Origin: Fodinibius halophilus | GTDB lineage: Bacteria; Bacteroidota; Rhodothermia; Balneolales; Balneolaceae | Reading direction: 5' to 3' | DNA length: 64,000 bases | Assembly: GCF_011059105.1 (NCBI RefSeq) | Contig: NZ_JAALLS010000003.1 | Location: 164,649-228,648 of the forward strand | Position numbers and translations under genes: made by a program | The notes under the pieces: model-generated | Told to the model about the DNA's origin: nothing | What the model saw: only the letters and a program-made list of their open reading frames with translations | Databases searched by the model: none | Part shown: one piece after another, positions 17,107 through 25,735 of the stretch | Position numbering within the stretch: position 1 is the stretch's first letter | Layout of the letters: each line of letters begins with the position of its first letter

Positions 17107-17913
17107 TTAGGCCGGAATAAGCTTACTAAAGCAAACAATCCCTTTTGAAAACTGTTCTGCGATTTGAAAACCGGCCCGTTCAAACATGGTATTACTCTCA
17201 TCGATAGTCCAAAATTTGATGCCGCCAAACTCCGCTGAATCCTGGAGCAGGCGCATATACCAGGCATCAGCATTTACCAGGTGCATCATAAAAAAGATGC
17301 CGTCTTTCTTAATAACGCGACGAGCTTCATAAAGCACTTTTAACGGATCTGACAGTTCATTAAGTGTCCCTCCCATCATCGCCCCATCAAAAGTAGCACC
17401 AAAAAACGGCAACCTACGACCATCGGCACGCAGAAGATATAGGTTGGCCTGCTCTGCTTCTGATTTCAGTCGTGCCTCCTCTAACATCTGTTTTGAAAAG
17501 TCCAGTGCCACCACCTTTGCCTCCGGCTGTTTGCCTTGAACCAAGCGACTGTACAACCCCGTTGAGCAACCAATATCCAAATACAATTTATCGGGCTGGG
17601 GATTTAACCACTCAATGAGTAGTTCCCGTTCTTTTTCGATAGGGAAGGTCTCTCCTGTCAGGATTGAAAGAGAACGTTTACGCCAGATATCCTCATACAA
17701 TGCTGCCGTCACCTTCCAGTGATTAGAACTTTGTGCCCATGACATGCTCACCGGATCATCCGCCAACAGGTCAATAATGTTATTGGTGATAGCATACTCG
17801 TCTCCTTTGTTAGAACAGACCGTACCATTGAAACTCTTTTGTAGATTTGCAACTTCCCGGGGTACCGAAATAGACGCCCGATCATTCTTTGGGGAACGCA
17901 GTTCAAGAGACAT
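17107..17913 (-). CDS. Class I SAM-dependent methyltransferase
   Basis: A 268-residue protein. The N-terminal ~60 residues resemble a Trm112-like/pre-domain (TVCSNKGDEYAI, NNIIDLL). The Rossmann methyltransferase core begins near residue 110 with motif I LDIGCSTGLYSR, then VVALDFSKQMLEEAR (motif II) and a motif IV-like GGTLNELSDP. It is a methyltransferase-11-type enzyme with unknown substrate. The same orientation as serA and a 173-base gap make co-transcription uncertain. A degenerate copy of its C-terminus lies beyond serA at 15541-15676, showing a past duplication. Confidence 0.85.
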   Translation of the reverse strand: MSLELRSPKNDRASISVPREVANLQKSFNGTVCSNKGDEYAITNNIIDLLADDPVSMSWAQSSNHWKVTAALYEDIWRKRSLSILTGETFPIEKERELLIEWLNPQPDKLYLDIGCSTGLYSRLVQGKQPEAKVVALDFSKQMLEEARLKSEAEQANLYLLRADGRRLPFFGATFDGAMMGGTLNELSDPLKVLYEARRVIKKDGIFFMMHLVNADAWYMRLLQDSAEFGGIKFWTIDESNTMFERAGFQIAEQFSKGIVCFSKLIPA

Positions 17914-18015
17914 AACTTTCTTTTTTTAAATATTCAGTATCATAGCCCAAAAAAGGCACAACAAATTCACAGCCGACGTGCAATGGTACGGGATTGTACC
18001 TATCGGTGTTGCACT

Positions 18016-18816
18016 CTAAATCTGACTCTCTTTTTGTAGAATCAAAGAGATTTGTGCACCCTTTTGAACACTTAACATCTCTTCGGCATTTCCTTTATTT
18101 ATGCCGATCTCCAACATGCCTGAGCTCCCAATAAATGCCATTGGTTCGCCTTCCGGTACGGCCCCAAACGTACTGACGATCTCATCAAGAATAGTGTTGC
18201 CCACATAGATTTTTACGCTCTTATCCCCAATAACATCTTCGATCTGGGAAGCCGTTATATTGGTAATTAAATTGCCAAACTTATCAATATGGATCACCAT
18301 ACCTTCCAGCCCATCCTTATCGGCAATAGGTACCGTCCACCGATAGGTAACAAGCTCATCGAGGGGCTCCCCCAGCTCTTCTAACGGCACCCCTTCGCTA
18401 AGATGAGCAGCTGCAGGGGCAAAAATATCGCGGCCGTGAAAAGTCTCCGAAGGGTTATCCCTCCAATATTTTTCGTTGGTCAATCGTACAGCCTTATAAT
18501 CACGCTCTTGGGTGAGCAGAGAAAAGATACCGTTATCGGGACCAACAAAATATTGGTCTTCTATTTTCAGGGCTACTGCATTTCGATCTGTACCAACCCC
18601 GGGATCTACCACTACGTTATGAACCGTACCGCTTGGAAAAAGCATAGCAGAGTTTTGCAGGATCCATGATCCTGCCATAATATCCTGAGAAGGAATATCA
18701 TGTGAGATATCGATCATCCGCACATCAGGCGCAATGCCCAGAATAACCCCTTTCATGGCACTCACATAGTAATCCTTCAGACCAAAATCAGTCGTTAAAG
18801 TAATTACATTACGCAT
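18016..18816 (-). CDS. SAM hydroxide adenosyltransferase (SAM hydrolase, DUF62 family)
   Basis: A 266-residue member of the SAM hydrolase/fluorinase-chlorinase superfamily. Visible are the N-terminal TLTTDFGLKDYYVSAMKG, HDIPSQD, the VVDPGVGT motif with its water-activating Asp/Arg/His network region, and FVGPDNG. Enzymes of this type split S-adenosylmethionine into adenosine and methionine using hydroxide. The start ATG overlaps the 3' end of dnaN by 8 bases, so it is probably translated from the dnaN transcript. There are no halogenase-type neighbours, so the hydrolase activity is the likelier assignment. Confidence 0.88.
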   Translation of the reverse strand: MRNVITLTTDFGLKDYYVSAMKGVILGIAPDVRMIDISHDIPSQDIMAGSWILQNSAMLFPSGTVHNVVVDPGVGTDRNAVALKIEDQYFVGPDNGIFSLLTQERDYKAVRLTNEKYWRDNPSETFHGRDIFAPAAAHLSEGVPLEELGEPLDELVTYRWTVPIADKDGLEGMVIHIDKFGNLITNITASQIEDVIGDKSVKIYVGNTILDEIVSTFGAVPEGEPMAFIGSSGMLEIGINKGNAEEMLSVQKGAQISLILQKESQI

Positions 18817-19924
18817 ATGTATTGAGCATAACCGGCATCACGAGCATGAGAATCTCCTCATCCTCTTCCTCCTCGGAAGGTTTTACGATACCAGCTCTAT
18901 TGGGAGTGGAAAATTCGAAATATACTTCATCACCGTCAACATTACCTAATACATCAGCCAGATATTTAGCGTTAAAACCGATCTCCATCTCATCATTACT
19001 GTACTCACAAGCAATGGTTTCTTTCGCCTCACTGCTCATATCGATGTCTTCGGCCCGAATTGTTAAGTTATCGGGATTGAGCTGCAGGCGGATCTGTCGT
19101 GTAGTAGAGCTAGAGAATATAGCCACACGCTTTACTGTGGCCAGCATCTGTTCTTTGTTAATGAACAGTTCCTTTTCGTTGTCCTTAGGAATTACTGATT
19201 CATAATTGGGATACTGCTCATTAATGAGTCGTGTAATAACAATAGTATTTCCGCTCTTAAAGCGCACGTGATCTTCCGTAATAGTCATCACACACTCCTC
19301 GTCGTGGAGCGCTTTCTTGACCAAGTTTAATGCCTTTTCCGGCACAATAAAGTCGACCTCGGTATCACTGGTAAGGTCGTGTTTGATATACTTCACTAAA
19401 CGGTGACCATCGGTAGCAACAAATTTGCTCTCCTCGGCACCGATATCAAAATAAACCCCCATCATTGCCGGACGAAGATCATCATTTGATACTGCAAAGA
19501 GCGTTTTATCGATAGCGTTGAGAATAACATCTTTACTCGTCTCAAGCTTTTGCCCATCATTTAAATTCGGCACCTCAGGAAACTCATCGGGATCTTCACC
19601 CACCAGCTTATACGTACCCTTATCGGTACGAAACTTAATATTAAATTTCTCATCAACCTCAAAGGCTACGGGGATATCGGGCAACTGACGCAGTGTTTCT
19701 ATCAGTCGTCGTGCCGGTATTGCCACAGCCCCGCCATCATCGATATCAGCATCCATCGATTCAATAATCGAAATTTCAAGATCGGTAGCTGTCAGACGAA
19801 GTTGATTGCCATCACTTTCAAATAAAATTGTTTCCAAAATGGGCAGTGTGGCTTTATTGGGAACAGCCCCCGAAACCGCTGATAATGCATTAACAAGTTC
19901 GTTACTTGAGACATTAAATTTCAT
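18809..19924 (-). CDS. dnaN: DNA polymerase III subunit beta (sliding clamp)
   Basis: A 371-residue clamp with three repeated DNA clamp domains of about 120 residues. The N-terminus MKFNVSSNELVNALSAVSG and the C-terminal LMLVMPVML are typical. As a dimeric ring it tethers polymerases to DNA; the DinB polymerase at 46717 carries a matching clamp-binding peptide near its C-terminus. dnaA is not next to dnaN here, and no DnaA-box cluster is visible in the 243-base divergent spacer to miaA, so this is not an obvious origin. Confidence 0.95.
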   Translation of the reverse strand: MKFNVSSNELVNALSAVSGAVPNKATLPILETILFESDGNQLRLTATDLEISIIESMDADIDDGGAVAIPARRLIETLRQLPDIPVAFEVDEKFNIKFRTDKGTYKLVGEDPDEFPEVPNLNDGQKLETSKDVILNAIDKTLFAVSNDDLRPAMMGVYFDIGAEESKFVATDGHRLVKYIKHDLTSDTEVDFIVPEKALNLVKKALHDEECVMTITEDHVRFKSGNTIVITRLINEQYPNYESVIPKDNEKELFINKEQMLATVKRVAIFSSSTTRQIRLQLNPDNLTIRAEDIDMSSEAKETIACEYSNDEMEIGFNAKYLADVLGNVDGDEVYFEFSTPNRAGIVKPSEEEEDEEILMLVMPVMLNTYA

Positions 19925-20167
19925 AGATAAACCTTTTTAAGCTAAACGTTCGTCAGACATCGATTTTTAGTCCGAATAATAAGTACCATATACTAATAAA
20001 TACTCGCTCTCTTAGCAACCATATAACCCCTGCTTTCTGTAACTAAATTTGGGGATCTCAAGGCATCCGCAAAAGAAGTTATATTCTGCAAATGAATTCC
20101 CATAAAAAGCTGATATTTCCTTATGTTTAGCCCTTATAAGCGTTCAGAATAATCGAACAAACTTTTT

Positions 20168-21097
20168 GTGAGAATACTTTTACTTGGCCCCACAGCTGTG
20201 GGTAAAACAGCACTCTCTGTAGATCTGGCTAAAGAACTCGATGCCGAAATCATTTCTACCGATTCCCGTCAGTGTTACCAACATATGAACATCGGCACAG
20301 CCACCCCTGCGAAACAAGAACAGGGTGAAGTACCTCACTATAATCTATCGATTATTGATCCCACTAAGAAAGACAGTGTCGTTAATTTCTATGAACGAGC
20401 CATGCAATGGCAACAAGAGATTCAATCGCGCGGCAAGAATGTGCTTTATGTTGGCGGAAGCACCCTGCATGTGCAGTGCGTTATTCAACCTTTGGATGAT
20501 GTGCCTGCAGCCAATGAAAAAAATATAGCACAACTCGAAGCACAGATTGAAGCAGAAGGTATTGAAACACTGTATCAAAAACTGGAATCTATTGATCCCG
20601 ACTACGCACAAAAAATGGATGGCATGAACACCCAGCGTATCATTCGGGCACTTGACGTGTGGATGCAAACCGATCGCCCTTTTAGTTCATTCCACTCTGA
20701 CGATAATACCATTACAGTACCAGATGACCTTGTGGTATTTGGATTACAACGAGATCGACAAAATCTTTATGACCGTATTAATCGTCGTGTCGACCAGATG
20801 TTTGAAGAAGGATTTCTCGATGAAGTGCGCTCTATTCTCCAGCAGGGTTACTCATTAGACGATCCCGGACTTAATACCGTGGGATACAAACAGGCCATTG
20901 CATACCTGAATGACGAGATCAGTCGCGAACAGATGATCAAAGATATCAAAACCAAAACCCGCCGATATGCCAAAAGACAGCTTTCATGGTTTCGCCGCTG
21001 GGATTTCATCAACTGGATAGACCTTGATGAAACCACCCAAAGCGGGGCACAGAAATTTATCTGCCAACAGTTAGCAGCTAAGTCAAATAAAGATTAA
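20168..21097 (+). CDS. miaA: tRNA dimethylallyltransferase
   Basis: A 309-residue enzyme that transfers a dimethylallyl group to A37 of tRNAs reading UNN codons. The P-loop GPTAVGKT is at residues 7-14, followed by AEIISTDSRQCYQHMNIGTA; the family usually has DSMQVYR, so DSRQCYQ is a mild variant. GYKQAIAYL and the basic KTRRYAKRQLSWFRR segment near the end are conserved tRNA-contact features. It starts with GTG. It is divergent from dnaN and followed by the purS-clpS-purQ group 38 bases later. Confidence 0.94.
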   Translation: MRILLLGPTAVGKTALSVDLAKELDAEIISTDSRQCYQHMNIGTATPAKQEQGEVPHYNLSIIDPTKKDSVVNFYERAMQWQQEIQSRGKNVLYVGGSTLHVQCVIQPLDDVPAANEKNIAQLEAQIEAEGIETLYQKLESIDPDYAQKMDGMNTQRIIRALDVWMQTDRPFSSFHSDDNTITVPDDLVVFGLQRDRQNLYDRINRRVDQMFEEGFLDEVRSILQQGYSLDDPGLNTVGYKQAIAYLNDEISREQMIKDIKTKTRRYAKRQLSWFRRWDFINWIDLDETTQSGAQKFICQQLAAKSNKD

Positions 21098-21135
21098 CTT
21101 TACCCTCATTTAAAACTGCATAATTTTTGCACAGA

Positions 21136-21384
21136 ATGTATAAAGCAACAGTAAACGTTACGCTTCGAAAATCTATTTTGGACCCTAAAGGAAAAGCCGC
21201 TCATCACGCGCTTGAAGATCTCGGACTTACCGACATCAACAGTGTTCGAATCGGCAAACTTATTGAGCTCGATATTGATGCTGATGATAAAGACAAAGCG
21301 CATGAAGTCGCCGAAACGGCTTGTGAAAAATTGCTGGCTAACGAAGTAATGGAAGACTTTGAAATAACGATCAGCGAAAACTAA
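21136..21384 (+). CDS. purS: Phosphoribosylformylglycinamidine synthase subunit PurS
   Basis: An 82-residue protein matching small PurS: YKATVNVTLRKSILDPKG at the start, then VRIGKLIELDI and ACEKLLANEVMEDFEI. PurS bridges PurQ (glutaminase) and the short PurL (synthetase) in the three-part FGAM synthase of purine synthesis. The ATG at 21136 is chosen over an upstream TTG in the same frame. clpS follows 13 bases later and purQ after that; purL is not in this window. Confidence 0.92.
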   Translation: MYKATVNVTLRKSILDPKGKAAHHALEDLGLTDINSVRIGKLIELDIDADDKDKAHEVAETACEKLLANEVMEDFEITISEN

Positions 21385-21397
21385 TAAGCATATTGTT

Positions 21398-21736
21398 ATG
21401 GACGATCTGCTTTTTAGCATTTGGGGATCCGATCCCGACCTCGAAGAAGAAAGTAAGCCGGGTATTGAGGTCGATGTTCTTGAAGAAGAACAAGAAGATG
21501 AAAAAGAAAACACCCCGTGGAGAGTCATCCTTTATGACGACGACATCCATACCTTTGATGAGGTTATTACACAACTCATCAAAGCACTAAAATGCAATAA
21601 ATCGCACGCTGAAAGCTTAACCTATAAAGTACATAACGAAGGTAAAGCCAATGTCTATGAAGGCTCTTTTGAAGATTGCTTTCAAGTCAACGGCGTGCTT
21701 AAAGAAATTCAACTTATCACCGAAATAAAAGGATAA
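21398..21736 (+). CDS. clpS: ATP-dependent Clp protease adaptor ClpS
   Basis: A 112-residue protein with a ~35-residue very acidic N-terminal extension and a ClpS core: PWRVILYDDDIHTFDEVI (Asp residues that bind the N-degron amino group), then LTYKVHNEGKANVYEG and LKEIQLITEIKG. ClpS delivers N-end-rule substrates to ClpAP-type proteases. It lies between purS (13-base gap) and purQ (3-base gap), an unusual position for a proteolysis adaptor, and is almost certainly co-transcribed with the purine genes. Confidence 0.9.
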   Translation: MDDLLFSIWGSDPDLEEESKPGIEVDVLEEEQEDEKENTPWRVILYDDDIHTFDEVITQLIKALKCNKSHAESLTYKVHNEGKANVYEGSFEDCFQVNGVLKEIQLITEIKG

Positions 21737-21739
21737 ACC

Positions 21740-22441
21740 GTGTCTGCTAACTTTGGAGTAATTGTATTTCCGGGCTCAAACTGTGATCATGATGCCTACC
21801 ATGCACTGGCTCATGTGATGAATGCCAATACTAAATTTCTTTGGCATAAAGATACCGATCTTTCTGACATCGATTTTTTACTGGTACCGGGTGGGTTCTC
21901 TTATGGAGACTACCTGAGATCCGGAGCTATTGCCCGTTTCTCACCCATCATGCAATCAGTCGTAGATTTTGTAGAACAGGGACGTCCCGTATTGGGTATT
22001 TGTAATGGATTCCAAATCTTACTGGAAGCCGGACTACTGCCGGGAGCTATGCTACACAACGAAGAACTCCGTTTTGTGTGCAAACAAACCCACCTGCGTT
22101 GCGAAACTTCTGATACCCTCTTCACACGCAATATTGAAGAAGGCGAAGTACTTCAAGTTCCTGTGGCACATGGCGAAGGCAACTACTTTACTGATGAGGA
22201 TCAGCTGAAAGCTCTACAAGATAACGACCAGGTTGTTTTCCGTTACAGTGATGCTGATGGTAACGTCACTGAAGAAGCAAACTTCAATGGCTCAGTCGAT
22301 AATATTGCCGGTATCTGTAATAAAAACAGAAACGTACTGGGCATGATGCCACACCCGGAACGTGCAGTAGAAAAATTGATAGGGTCTGATGACGGGAAAA
22401 AGATCTTTGAATCTGTCTTAAATGAGCTGGCTGTGGCGTAA
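21740..22441 (+). CDS. purQ: Phosphoribosylformylglycinamidine synthase subunit PurQ
   Basis: A 233-residue class I glutamine amidotransferase. The nucleophile Cys sits in VLGICNGFQIL, and the His/Glu pair in MMPHPERA. FPGSNCDHDAYHAL at the start is typical of PurQ. It supplies ammonia for FGAM synthesis with PurS and PurL. The start is GTG, 3 bases after the clpS stop. lptB follows 21 bases later. Confidence 0.95.
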   Translation: MSANFGVIVFPGSNCDHDAYHALAHVMNANTKFLWHKDTDLSDIDFLLVPGGFSYGDYLRSGAIARFSPIMQSVVDFVEQGRPVLGICNGFQILLEAGLLPGAMLHNEELRFVCKQTHLRCETSDTLFTRNIEEGEVLQVPVAHGEGNYFTDEDQLKALQDNDQVVFRYSDADGNVTEEANFNGSVDNIAGICNKNRNVLGMMPHPERAVEKLIGSDDGKKIFESVLNELAVA

Positions 22442-22462
22442 GCTTTAACAAACCTTCATTAG

Positions 22463-23233
22463 ATGCCCGAACACAAACAGAATAAAACGCTTTTTAGCAA
22501 AGGCCTAACCAAGAGCTATAAAAAGCGTACGGTCGTTTCGGATGTATCTATCAATGTAAGCCAAGGAGAAATTGTGGGGCTCTTGGGGCCTAATGGCGCT
22601 GGCAAAACAACCACGTTTTATATGTTTGTGGGATTGGTAACCCCTAACAGCGGGCAGATATTCTTAGATGACACAAATCTTACCGGTATGCCGATGTATA
22701 AACGGGCCAGGCTGGGGGTTGGATACCTATCTCAAGAAGCTAGCGTATTTCGAAACCTTACGGTACGGGAAAACCTGGAATCTATTCTTGAGTTCTTTAA
22801 CATGCCCGACAAAGAGATACAACAGCGTGTAGACCAGCTTATCGAGGAGTTCGGGCTGGAGCGCGTTGCCCATAATAAAGGGCACAGTCTGTCGGGTGGT
22901 GAGCGCCGCAGAACCGAAATTGCTCGGGCACTGGTTACTGATCCGGATTTCATCTTATTGGATGAACCCTTTGCCGGCGTTGATCCCATTGCTGTTGAAG
23001 ATATTCAGGAAATCGTATCAGAACTGCAGTATCGTAATATTGGTATTTTTATTACCGACCATAATGTGCACGAAACATTGGCTATTACCGACCGGGCCTA
23101 TCTGATGTTTGAAGGGAATATTCTTAAAGAAGGTTCCGCTGATGAGTTAGCTGACGATGAGGAAGCCCGGCGCTTGTACCTGGGCAGCCAGTTCCGTTTG
23201 GATCGTTATAAATCACAAGAACAAGAAGAATAA
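22463..23233 (+). CDS. lptB: LPS export ABC transporter ATP-binding protein LptB
   Basis: A 256-residue ABC ATPase. Walker [10 protein letters not shown] is at residues 42-50, the LptB-type Q-loop region is [20 protein letters not shown], the signature is LSGGERRR, Walker B is [12 protein letters not shown] and the H-loop ITDHNVHE. The GVDP after Walker B and the ITDHNV stretch separate LptB from generic ABC ATPases. It powers extraction of lipopolysaccharide from the inner membrane with LptFG, implying a Gram-negative LPS-type envelope. A C-terminal charged tail (SQEQEE) is present. Confidence 0.93.
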   Translation: MPEHKQNKTLFSKGLTKSYKKRTVVSDVSINVSQGEIVGLLGPNGAGKTTTFYMFVGLVTPNSGQIFLDDTNLTGMPMYKRARLGVGYLSQEASVFRNLTVRENLESILEFFNMPDKEIQQRVDQLIEEFGLERVAHNKGHSLSGGERRRTEIARALVTDPDFILLDEPFAGVDPIAVEDIQEIVSELQYRNIGIFITDHNVHETLAITDRAYLMFEGNILKEGSADELADDEEARRLYLGSQFRLDRYKSQEQEE

Positions 23234-23248
23234 ACTTTTTAATGAACC

Positions 23249-23581
23249 ATGGAAGAAATTAGCGTAAAAGAGCTTAAAGAGGAGATAGATTCGGATAACA
23301 GTTCTGTTTTTTTACTGGATGTTCGCGAACCCTTTGAGCAATACCAGTCAAAAATCTCATATGACAATTCTACTCTTATTCCTGTCGGGGAGCTCGAAGG
23401 TCGTCTTGACGAAATCAAAGATCATAAAAATAGCGAAATAGTCTGTATGTGCAGAAGTGGCGGGCGCAGTGCTGATGCCTGCAAACTACTTGAAAAAGAA
23501 GGATTCGAAAACGTCAAAAATCTCAAAGGTGGCATTAACGAATGGGCAAAAAAAATCGATACCAGCCTGCCAGTATATTAA
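23249..23581 (+). CDS. Rhodanese-like sulfurtransferase domain protein
   Basis: A 110-residue single rhodanese domain. VFLLDVREPFEQYQS is the conserved N-terminal strand/loop and MCRSGGRSADAC holds the active-site Cys loop (C-R-S-G-G-R). GGINEWAKKID closes the domain. Single-domain rhodaneses move persulfide sulfur; the acceptor here is unknown. It lies 15 bases after lptB and overlaps the convergent cutC stop by 4 bases. Confidence 0.9.
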   Translation: MEEISVKELKEEIDSDNSSVFLLDVREPFEQYQSKISYDNSTLIPVGELEGRLDEIKDHKNSEIVCMCRSGGRSADACKLLEKEGFENVKNLKGGINEWAKKIDTSLPVY

Positions 23582-24348
23582 GAAGAAACTGATGAATCTG
23601 CCGCTAACGCCATTTGGCAAATTCTGGCAACTCGGTTCTGGCTGGCTATACGAATGGAATATTCTTTCCCAGATTTGTCACCCATACCATTTATAGCCTT
23701 ATTGCGATATTTCATTTTGCTCGGGCGATCATCTTTTGCTGAAAAGTGTATTTCTCGTACGTCGGTTTCCTCTATAATCTTTTGAACGGTATCTTCATTA
23801 ACTCCACAGCCGGCCATCATTGATATACGATTGCCGGCCCTTTCTACCAGTTCTGCTATTGTAGCGATACCTTCATGAGCACAGGTTTGTTGGCCCGAAG
23901 TGAGAATGCGATCGAAACCAGCTTCAATACAGCTTTCCAGTGCTTCAAAAGGATCCGACGTCATATCAAACGCTCGATGACAGGTTACTTGTAAGGGGCG
24001 GGCTAACTCTATCAGCTCTTTACAACGATCAAAATCCAAACTGCCATCAGGGGAGAGGATACCGAATACAACGCCATCAGCACCACGGTCTTTACAGTGG
24101 CTGATATCTCTTTTCATTGCCTCAAACTCCAGGTCACTATAACAAAAGTCTCCCTCCCTTGGACGAATCATCACAAAGATCGGGATATCTAACTTCTCTC
24201 TCAATAACTCGACCGTTCCAACTGAGGGCGTAGTTCCTCCACCAGAAGGATTATCACACAGCTCAATTCGATCGGCACCACCAGCCTGGGCATTTAATGC
24301 TGATTCGATATTATAAGCGACTATTTCGGTCGTTAATCGACTATCCAC
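23578..24348 (-). CDS. cutC: CutC family protein (copper homeostasis)
   Basis: A 256-residue TIM-barrel protein of the CutC family. Matching features are EIVAYNIESALNAQAGGADRIELC (in two adjacent stretches), NPSGGGTTPSVG, VMIRPREGDFCYS, CHRAFDM, ILTSGQQ and MAGCGVNEDTV. CutC was named for copper tolerance in E. coli, though its direct role is disputed. It lies 3 bases downstream of rho on the same strand, so the two may be co-transcribed. Confidence 0.9.
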   Translation of the reverse strand: MDSRLTTEIVAYNIESALNAQAGGADRIELCDNPSGGGTTPSVGTVELLREKLDIPIFVMIRPREGDFCYSDLEFEAMKRDISHCKDRGADGVVFGILSPDGSLDFDRCKELIELARPLQVTCHRAFDMTSDPFEALESCIEAGFDRILTSGQQTCAHEGIATIAELVERAGNRISMMAGCGVNEDTVQKIIEETDVREIHFSAKDDRPSKMKYRNKAINGMGDKSGKEYSIRIASQNRVARICQMALAADSSVSS

Positions 24349-24351
24349 GTT

Positions 24352-25545
24352 CTATACCATTGCTGCAATCTGGTTCAGCAGCTCTTCGTTGCTGTCCGTA
24401 TTCTTCAATACTTTGAGTAGACTCTGCATCGATTCTTTAGGTGATTTCTTTAATAAATAGCGACGTACCATATTTCGCTCTTCCATGGAATCACCAATAA
24501 ATTTATCCTCATTACGCGTACCGGAAGCACTAATATTAATCGCGGGATAAATACGATCATTAGCCAGCTCTCGGTCGAGTACCAATTCCATATTACCGGT
24601 CCCCTTAAATTCCTCAAAGATAAGATCATCCATTCGAGAATTGGTCTCAATAAGGCAAGTAGAAATGATAGTCAGCGAACCGCCACCTTCAATCTTACGT
24701 GCAGAACCGAAAATTTTCTTGGGAATTTCCAGGGCCCGAATATCAAGACCACCAGACAATGTACGTCCGCTGCTTTCCTGCACATTATTATATGCACGTC
24801 CCAGGCGGGTAATAGAATCAATCAACAGTACGGCATCATCTCCCATCTCAGCCTTACGCTTCACATAACCCAGTGCGAGCTCTGTGACCCGAATATGGCT
24901 TTCTGTGGGCTTATCATTGGAGGAGGCGAAGACTTCAGCATCCGTAGTGCGCAGAAAGTCAGTCACTTCCTCAGGGCGTTCATCAACCAACAATACACCC
25001 GTTTTAATATCGGGATGATTTTCAGTTAATGATTCTGCGATCTTCTTGAGCAATACCGTTTTACCTGTACGAGGTGGAGCTACAATCAGCGCACGCTGCC
25101 CCTTTCCGACAGGAGCTACAAGGTCCATTACCCGCATTTCAATATTCTCGGAATCAACACCGAGCTTAATATGATCGACCGGCATAATGGGTGTTTGCAG
25201 CTCAAATCGTGTAGAACGCTGCCACTCCATCGGATCACGTCCATTAATTTTTTCAATAGAATAGATATGGCGATTACCATGCCCATCCTCTTCGTACTCT
25301 CCTTCAATTTCAAGACCCGGACGGAGATTATTCTTCTTCACCTCATCAGGTTTTAAAAAAGGATCCTTAGGCTCATAACTGAACTCATGATCCTTTTCAC
25401 GTGCAAAGCCGTACCCTTTGGCGTTAATTTCAACCACGCCCTCATAGCGACCGGCGACTTCGACATTATTATTTTCGTTAAACCTCGGGACAAAAACATT
25501 TTTCTTATTCTTTCGGCCCCGATTATTATTTCGTGAACGTCCCAT
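24352..25545 (-). CDS. rho: Transcription termination factor Rho
   Basis: A 397-residue Rho from the ATG at 25545 (MGRSRNNNRG); the frame extends 10 codons further to another Met. A short, basic, Asn/Arg-rich N-terminus precedes the cold-shock-like RNA-binding domain (GYGFAREKDHEFSYEPKDPF region), then the RecA-type ATPase with P-loop APPRTGKT, Walker B VLLIDSITRLGRAYN and SGGLDIRALEIPKK (secondary RNA site). It is a hexameric helicase that terminates untranslated transcripts. Confidence 0.95.
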   Translation of the reverse strand: MGRSRNNNRGRKNKKNVFVPRFNENNNVEVAGRYEGVVEINAKGYGFAREKDHEFSYEPKDPFLKPDEVKKNNLRPGLEIEGEYEEDGHGNRHIYSIEKINGRDPMEWQRSTRFELQTPIMPVDHIKLGVDSENIEMRVMDLVAPVGKGQRALIVAPPRTGKTVLLKKIAESLTENHPDIKTGVLLVDERPEEVTDFLRTTDAEVFASSNDKPTESHIRVTELALGYVKRKAEMGDDAVLLIDSITRLGRAYNNVQESSGRTLSGGLDIRALEIPKKIFGSARKIEGGGSLTIISTCLIETNSRMDDLIFEEFKGTGNMELVLDRELANDRIYPAINISASGTRNEDKFIGDSMEERNMVRRYLLKKSPKESMQSLLKVLKNTDSNEELLNQIAAMV

Positions 25546-25654
25546 GACATCCGTAAATTTTGCTTGATACCTCACATTCTGGTTGCAATTTATAACAAAT
25601 TCATTGCACGCAGAAGGCAGGAGTTGTAGTTAATTTTCTGCATTGAGAAGAGAA

Positions 25655-25690
25655 GAAAGAAACAGTGCAACAAAAAATCTGTTGCACTGT
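25655..25690 (-). terminator. Rho-independent terminator (minus strand) of the TPR gene
   Basis: A perfect 11-bp stem (25662-25672 with 25680-25690) closes a 7-base loop. Read on the minus strand it is followed by TTTCTTTCTTC. It lies 45 bases past the stop of the gene at 25736 and insulates rho. Confidence 0.85.
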
Positions 25691-25735
25691 CGAATTCTAT
25701 AAGGTAAGATAAGAATCTTTGCCGATATTTAAAAT

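Noticed and set aside
17974..18012. Nested hairpin between the methyltransferase and SAM hydrolase genes as a SAM riboswitch or terminator
   Set aside because: The stems are short and broken, with no T run and no recognisable SAM-riboswitch core.
19925..20167. Possible replication origin next to dnaN
   Set aside because: No cluster of DnaA boxes, no dnaA gene and no repeated AT-rich unwinding element was seen in the 243-base spacer.
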